12,438 nt of DNA from NCBI GenBank assembly GCA_964429195.1, contig CAYSBC010000051.1, forward strand, positions 1 to 12,438. The letters are read 5' to 3'. The translations under genes and the position numbers were made by a program. Source of the stretch: JBBAFM01 sp041655415 (lineage in GTDB: Bacteria > Bacillota > Clostridia > Peptostreptococcales > JAAYPU01). Below, in pieces: positions 8,600 through 12,438 of the stretch. Within the stretch, counting starts at the first letter, position 1, and each line of letters starts with the position of its first letter. The notes under the pieces were generated by a model. That model was not told where the DNA came from. It saw nothing but the letters and a program-made list of their open reading frames with translations, and ran no database searches.

Positions 8600-9705
8600 T
8601 GAGAAAGAATAAATGGAAGTTAAAGAGAATACTAAAAGTTTTTTTAGTAATAGTCCTACTTTTTGTAGTTGGAATAGGTGGATATTCTATTTATGGGTCA
8701 TACAAGATTAACCAATTATCAAATATGACTTTTATAGATATGCTTGCTTATACAACCAAAGATAATAAAGATGCAATCATCACCGTAGGTATAATACAGA
8801 ATGATAAAATGACATATGAGGTTTATGGGGAAAATGGTATTAAATTATCACAAGAAGAGCATATCTATGAAATTGGATCTATAACAAAAACATTTACTAC
8901 ATCATTACTATGCAAGGCTATTAGCGAAGACAGAATTAGCTTTGATGATCATATTGATAAATATTTGGATCTTCAAGAGAAAGATTACTATCCAACAATA
9001 GATCGGTTAGTTACGCATACATCAGGATATAAAGGACACTATTTTGAAAAGCCTATGATTTCTAATTTTCTACACAAAGAAAATGATTTTAATGGAATAT
9101 CTCAAGATATCTTGGTAAAAAGACTCAGCAAAATTAATTTGGATGATACTGACTATGCATTTAATTATTCGAATTTTGGAATATCAACATTGGGAGTCGT
9201 GCTGGAACAAATATATGATAAAGATTATACACCATTGATTAATGAGTATATTTTAGACGAGTTAGGTCTCTCTAATACAAAAGTGTCAAATGGCTCTGGT
9301 GATTTAGGTAAGTATTGGAAATGGTCAGAATCAGATGCATATATGCCTACAGGCGCACTATTATCAAACATTACAGACATGATGAAATATGCAAAAATAC
9401 ATATGGATGAAAAATTAGATTATTTGTCTATAGCACATGAAGAATTAGCTGAAGTTAATGCAACAACAGCTACTTATGAAAAAATGGGAATACGAGTAGA
9501 TGCTTTAGGTGCTGGCTGGATGATCGATAAGGAAAATAATATTATCTGGCATAATGGTGGAACTGGAAATTATAACAGCTATATGGGATTCGATAAAGAA
9601 AAGCAAATTGGAGTGGTGATACTATCAAATTTATCACCAGATTATAAAATTCCAGCAACTATAATGGGAATTGAAATCCTCACTAATGGGGTCAGGCTTG
9701 AATAA
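8599..9705 (+). CDS. Membrane-anchored serine hydrolase, beta-lactamase/PBP-like (class C fold)
   Basis: This 368-residue protein belongs to the beta-lactamase-related family (PF00144), which includes class C enzymes, DD-peptidases and esterases. A basic start and one hydrophobic helix (about residues 12-32) give a signal anchor that places the enzyme outside the membrane. The three active-site motifs are present: SITK at 94-97 with nucleophile Ser94 and Lys97, YSN at 190-192, and HNGGTG from His318, the HxG version of the KTG box, common in this family outside true beta-lactamases. The start is GTG, chosen from the G8 ribosome site. The last residues (GVRLE and stop) are encoded by the left inverted repeat of the transposon remnant, so the natural C-terminus has been replaced, though probably only by a few residues. 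It lies 103 bp after the ATPase gene and may share its transcript. Antibiotic hydrolysis is not implied. Confidence 0.9.
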   Translation: MRKNKWKLKRILKVFLVIVLLFVVGIGGYSIYGSYKINQLSNMTFIDMLAYTTKDNKDAIITVGIIQNDKMTYEVYGENGIKLSQEEHIYEIGSITKTFTTSLLCKAISEDRISFDDHIDKYLDLQEKDYYPTIDRLVTHTSGYKGHYFEKPMISNFLHKENDFNGISQDILVKRLSKINLDDTDYAFNYSNFGISTLGVVLEQIYDKDYTPLINEYILDELGLSNTKVSNGSGDLGKYWKWSESDAYMPTGALLSNITDMMKYAKIHMDEKLDYLSIAHEELAEVNATTATYEKMGIRVDALGAGWMIDKENNIIWHNGGTGNYNSYMGFDKEKQIGVVILSNLSPDYKIPATIMGIEILTNGVRLE

Positions 9706-9715
9706 TTCACTTATT
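9687..9715 (+). repeat. Left terminal inverted repeat of the Y1 remnant
   Basis: The repeat begins TGGGGTCAGGCTTG and ends TTATT; all 29 bases pair with the copy at 10142-10170. It contains an inner short palindrome, TGAAT-A-ATTCA (9699-9709), which could form the small hairpin that Y1 enzymes recognise. It supplies the TAA stop codon (9703-9705) of the serine hydrolase. Confidence 0.9.
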
Positions 9716-9724
9716 AAAAATAGG

Positions 9725-10146
9725 ATAAATTCGTTGGTTAAAGTGTCAAAAAAACCACGAATTTATTTAATTGAAGTGAATAAAATTTCGCTTTCTCAGA
9801 CAATTCAAAGAATCCAACAAGTATATACTTAATGGCTTAATCATAAATACAGTAAACTAGGACATGCTTTTCATCAGAGGAATAAGCCCTTATTATGTGA
9901 CAAAGACAAGTACTTACTTTAGTTGATAAGTTTTATTTATAATAATTTAATAAAGGTTGGCCTTAAGGATGGAATAGATTACAAATGGAGTAACTATATA
10001 TATTATATTGGGGAAAACAGCAATATAGTTGACGCATTATTATCACAGAAGCTTAATTTATCGCCATAGATGACATCAAAATTAAATCAGGAGATAGTAA
10101 AGTTATAGCTTATGTAGCTGAATTGATTAGAAGATGGGAAAAATAA
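9725..10146 (+). pseudogene. Y1 (HUH) REP-associated tyrosine transposase relic
   Basis: One frame from 9725 reads ISLSQTIQRIQQVYT, stop (9830), WLNHKYSKLGHAFHQR and LLCDKDKYLL, stop (9920), then LISFIYNN, VGLKDGIDYKWSNYI and ALLSQKLNLSP, stop (10067). This is the middle and later part of a Transposase_17/Y1 protein. The usual NHVHLLIEV segment carrying the HUH motif is reduced to PRIYLIEV at the 5' side, so the metal site and everything before it are lost. The expected active-site tyrosine in the RYIHxNPxKAG-type segment is Phe here (codon 9932-9934). A last piece, DDIKIKSGDSKVIAYVAELI, lies in another frame and ends at 10146, inside the right repeat. With three stops, a frameshift and both catalytic motifs gone, it is inactive. 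Confidence 0.8.
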
Positions 10147-10170
10147 GTGAATAATTCAAGCCTGACCCCA
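10142..10170 (-). repeat. Right terminal inverted repeat of the Y1 remnant
   Basis: This is the exact reverse complement of 9687-9715, starting AATAAGTGAATAATTC and ending CTGACCCCA. A GTG inside it (10147) opens a frame into the following gene, but that is an accident of insertion and not a real start. Confidence 0.9.
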
Positions 10171-10253
10171 ATTTTTTGTGCTTTTGCGCGTGATAGGGGC
10201 TTGACAGGAATGCCCGGATTAAGGCATCGGGGTCGGCCTGCTGCGATCGTTGA

Positions 10254-10259
10254 TAGGAG
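10254..10259 (+). promoter_or_regulatory. Ribosome binding site deciding the start of the secreted protein
   Basis: AGGAGG, a full Shine-Dalgarno match, lies 10 bases before ATG 10270. It directs translation to the methionine that begins a clean signal peptide and rules out the longer frame from GTG 10147. Confidence 0.8.
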
Positions 10260-10269
10260 GTGGTGGAGT

Positions 10270-12234
10270 ATGAGGAGAAAATTTGCAGCAATATGGCTGA
10301 TGTGCCTCCTGTTTATAAACCTGATGCCTCTTGCCGTGTTGGCGGCGGGAAACAGTATGCCTCCTGAAAGACCTTATGAAAAGGTCGTGGCAAAAAGCGG
10401 GAGTTGGTATGCAGAGCAACTGTCTTACGGAGAAAAATCCAGTCTTGTAATAGGTTATAAGGGAGACCGAAAAGGCAGTGGGATCTTCGCGATGGAGCTG
10501 AAGGTCAAAGAAGAAATTGTGCTAACAGGCGTCTACATACCTGCTTCGGGGACAGAGGAAGGTGAGATTTCTTTGAACCTTACAGATGCCCGCGGTAATA
10601 TTTACAAAGGTTTTTCAATGGAAAAACAAATAAATAGCGAAATAAAAAAATCCGGGGCACTGGAATCTGATTCTGCAAATTCGATTGATAACAACCTGTT
10701 AATTTTTACTCCCTCCGGAGATATGATACTTCCGGCAGGAAGCTATACTTTGACGGCTGAAGGAGCCGAAGAGCTGGCCAATGCCTTTCTGATAAAAGGT
10801 ATCCATGCCGGGTCCTATGAAAAATATAGAGAAGCGCTGGTTGAATGGGAGATTGAAAACAATCCGGAAAGAAGTGGAGAGGAAGAACCGGGGCAAACTT
10901 TCGGCGAGAAAGCTCTTACTACAAAGGACAACATAGCATATGAATCCGAAGCACCCGAAGCAGCGAATCCACCCGTCTTTGGTTTGGATGCGGAATATCA
11001 GATTGATGAAATCATCGTAAGCACTTACAATGACGGCCAGGGCGCTGCGCCGGGAATCATTGCCGTGATTGGTGAAGACGGCCGGACGTATTATTCCGGC
11101 CTGGCCTACGGTGTTTCTATGGAAGGCATTGCTAACGCCGCCTGGAAAATCGCACCAGACATCCTGCTTCCCACCGGACAGTATTTGATTGCCCTGTCCC
11201 AGCCGGAGGTATTGAGCTACGACGGGGAGGGAGAACCTCTCTTTTATGTGAAAGCTTCTATTCCCGTGCATCTGCGTCCGGACTTTACCGGAACCTATCG
11301 GATCGATTTGGACGCATTCAAAACAAGCACCCTTATGGGGCCGGTAACAGAGGTGGGGAGCAGCTTTTCCCTGAAGGATTTTGAACTGACGGTTCTGGAT
11401 AAAGAGGGAGAGCTGGAGTTAATCGGGAAATATGAAGGAGTGCCCTTTTCACAGCGCTGCGAGGTTGTAGAGGAAACGCCGGAAGGTATAGCTGCACGGT
11501 TTTCCTTCGCCGCAGATCTGACAAAGCTGCTTTACCAAGCGAATATATCGGCAGATGCAACAGTAACCCTTGCTGTAGATGGGAACGGTATCTCGCAAAT
11601 CAAGATATCCGGCGTCGGCATTTATGACCGCGCAGCCAGTGCAGATAAAGGTGCGGATCATAATACCTATGATATAAGAGCCGCCGGCCTAATGACCCAG
11701 CGCGAGCTTCCTCCTTTTGTGATGACTGCTCTTGGAAAAGCCGGAAGCGCAGGCAGTGTTCCCGGACCGGATAACGCGGCCCAGGCTGCTGCAGGAATAC
11801 TCTTCCCTCCCCTTGTGGGTCTTGTGGTCAATGTGCTGCAGGAAGCTCTGAAACCTAAAGCACCGGCTAAGAAAGCAGCGAGAGACAAGAACTGGTATAA
11901 AGAGAAATATCCGGGCAAGACCGACGAGCAGCTGGCTATGATCATGCTGGCGGACGCTATGGGAAATACCGATGAGCCGGATGAAGGCGATGCTGTTTCC
12001 ATAGGTGACAACCGATCAGCGGAACCTACTGGTGAAACCGGCTTCGGTGTTCTTGAAGGAGATTCCGAGTCGAGTTATGAAAGCGATTATAATAAAGAAG
12101 CCGAACCCGCTTGGGAGCAGGGAGAGGATTATCAGTCTATGCCGGAAAGTGCTTCAGCAGAAGCAGAGGCCCGGCCTGCTACCGTGGGAGAACAATTTCC
12201 TCATGAGCCGGAGACCATGGTGCTGAAGACGTAA
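10270..12234 (+). CDS. Secreted or surface protein of unknown function, probably cut short by a nonsense codon
   Basis: From ATG 10270 this is 654 residues. It opens with a typical signal peptide: MRRK, a hydrophobic core to about residue 24 and a probable cut near VLAAG. The region to about 470 is rich in alternating hydrophobic residues, Gly and Asp (for example FTGTYRIDLDAF and GEEDGRTYYSGLAYG-like strands), suggesting beta-sandwich domains, but I recognise no named family. A hydrophobic stretch at about 503-526 (AAGILFPPLVGLVVNVL) may cross the membrane. A basic stretch (KPKAPAKKAARDKNWYKEKYPG) and a long acidic, Ser/Glu-rich, low-complexity tail follow. Mature cysteines are almost absent, as in Gram-positive surface proteins. 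The stop at 12232-12234 is suspicious because the same frame stays open to the window end. GC content is clearly higher than in the genes to the left. Confidence 0.7.
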   Translation: MRRKFAAIWLMCLLFINLMPLAVLAAGNSMPPERPYEKVVAKSGSWYAEQLSYGEKSSLVIGYKGDRKGSGIFAMELKVKEEIVLTGVYIPASGTEEGEISLNLTDARGNIYKGFSMEKQINSEIKKSGALESDSANSIDNNLLIFTPSGDMILPAGSYTLTAEGAEELANAFLIKGIHAGSYEKYREALVEWEIENNPERSGEEEPGQTFGEKALTTKDNIAYESEAPEAANPPVFGLDAEYQIDEIIVSTYNDGQGAAPGIIAVIGEDGRTYYSGLAYGVSMEGIANAAWKIAPDILLPTGQYLIALSQPEVLSYDGEGEPLFYVKASIPVHLRPDFTGTYRIDLDAFKTSTLMGPVTEVGSSFSLKDFELTVLDKEGELELIGKYEGVPFSQRCEVVEETPEGIAARFSFAADLTKLLYQANISADATVTLAVDGNGISQIKISGVGIYDRAASADKGADHNTYDIRAAGLMTQRELPPFVMTALGKAGSAGSVPGPDNAAQAAAGILFPPLVGLVVNVLQEALKPKAPAKKAARDKNWYKEKYPGKTDEQLAMIMLADAMGNTDEPDEGDAVSIGDNRSAEPTGETGFGVLEGDSESSYESDYNKEAEPAWEQGEDYQSMPESASAEAEARPATVGEQFPHEPETMVLKT

Positions 12235-12438
12235 GCCGGCGGTGCAGAAAGTCTTTATGTAAAAGATCCTGCAACAGGTGAATGGGTGAACTCCGAAACA
12301 GGGGGCGTTCTGGATCTAGAAAAATATCCGGAGGCCATGGAACAGATACAGCAAAACAAAGAGTGGAGCGAGGCAAGGGAGCAGGAGATCCAAAGCCGCG
12401 GCGGAAGCGAACATGATAAGGCCCTAAGGGAAAACATG
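12235..12438 (+). pseudogene. In-frame 3' continuation of the secreted-protein gene, runs off the window
   Basis: After the TAA at 12232 the same frame has 68 sense codons and no stop before the window ends. It reads AGGAESLYVKDPATGEWVNS, then GGVLDLEKYPEAMEQIQ and a Lys/Glu-rich helical stretch. The composition, GC level and style match the upstream protein, there is no ribosome site or early start codon, and DPATGEWVN looks like structured protein rather than spacer. The simplest reading is one gene broken by a point mutation (or a base error) that made the stop codon. Confidence 0.55.

Larger units (their letters stand above)
9687..10170 (+). mobile_element. 484-bp transposon remnant with perfect 29-bp TIRs and a dead Y1 transposase
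   Basis: Two perfectly matched 29-bp inverted repeats bound a stretch that encodes fragments of a REP-associated/IS200-like Y1 (HUH) transposase. No target-site duplication is visible at either edge (CTAA on the left, ATTT on the right), which agrees with single-strand HUH transposition. The element inserted into the last codons of the serine hydrolase gene, and base composition changes on its right side. It cannot move on its own but could be mobilised in trans by a full-length relative. Confidence 0.8.

Noticed and set aside
10201..10229. A perfect TTGACA at 10201-10206 as a promoter for the secreted-protein gene.
   Set aside because: At 16-18 bp downstream there is nothing resembling TATAAT, so only a -35-like word is present.
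10147..10269. The secreted-protein frame can be extended upstream to GTG 10147.
   Set aside because: That GTG lies inside the transposon's right inverted repeat, and the added 41 residues are not protein-like. ATG 10270 has a full AGGAGG site and begins a proper signal peptide.
10699..12011. Several long open frames on the minus strand opposite the secreted-protein gene.
   Set aside because: They lack ribosome sites and family-like sequence, overlap a clear + strand gene and follow its codon pattern, so they are shadows.

Overview
The window looks like chromosome of a low-GC Gram-positive anaerobe, most likely in the class Clostridia. The signs are AT-rich codon use, strong purine Shine-Dalgarno sites, and the families present: a large serine recombinase, a CPBP protease, a MacB/FtsX-type exporter and a small Y1 transposon. 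No rRNA or marker gene is present, so the genus is inferred only loosely. All genes recognised lie on the + strand.

Left part (1-3528), decayed mobile or resistance DNA. A large serine recombinase lacks its N-terminal catalytic part. It is followed by an alpha/beta hydrolase cut off just after its nucleophile elbow, then by a UvrA-like double ABC ATPase broken by an early stop, a damaged Walker A and at least three internal deletions.

Middle part (3593-9705), an apparently working cassette. It holds a CPBP membrane protease, a TetR-family regulator with its own good promoter, and a two-gene ABC exporter (permease then ATPase). A perfect 21-bp palindrome overlaps the exporter promoter and is very probably the TetR operator. 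A membrane-anchored serine beta-lactamase/PBP-like hydrolase follows. Together these suggest envelope defence or export of a toxic peptide or drug, repressed by TetR until a ligand appears; the substrate cannot be read from the sequence.

Boundary (9687-10170), a 484-bp transposon remnant with perfect 29-bp terminal inverted repeats. It encloses a dead Y1 (HUH) transposase with three in-frame stops and its catalytic tyrosine changed to phenylalanine. Its left end supplies the stop codon of the serine hydrolase.

Right part (10171-12438). Base composition rises visibly in GC and a different kind of gene begins: a secreted or surface protein with a signal peptide, a possible membrane segment and an acidic tail. 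It ends at a TAA, but the same frame stays open to the window edge and reads as convincing protein, so the gene is probably interrupted by a nonsense mutation. I found no clear novel system. The best leads are the operator/promoter architecture, the TIR-bounded Y1 remnant and the interrupted surface protein.
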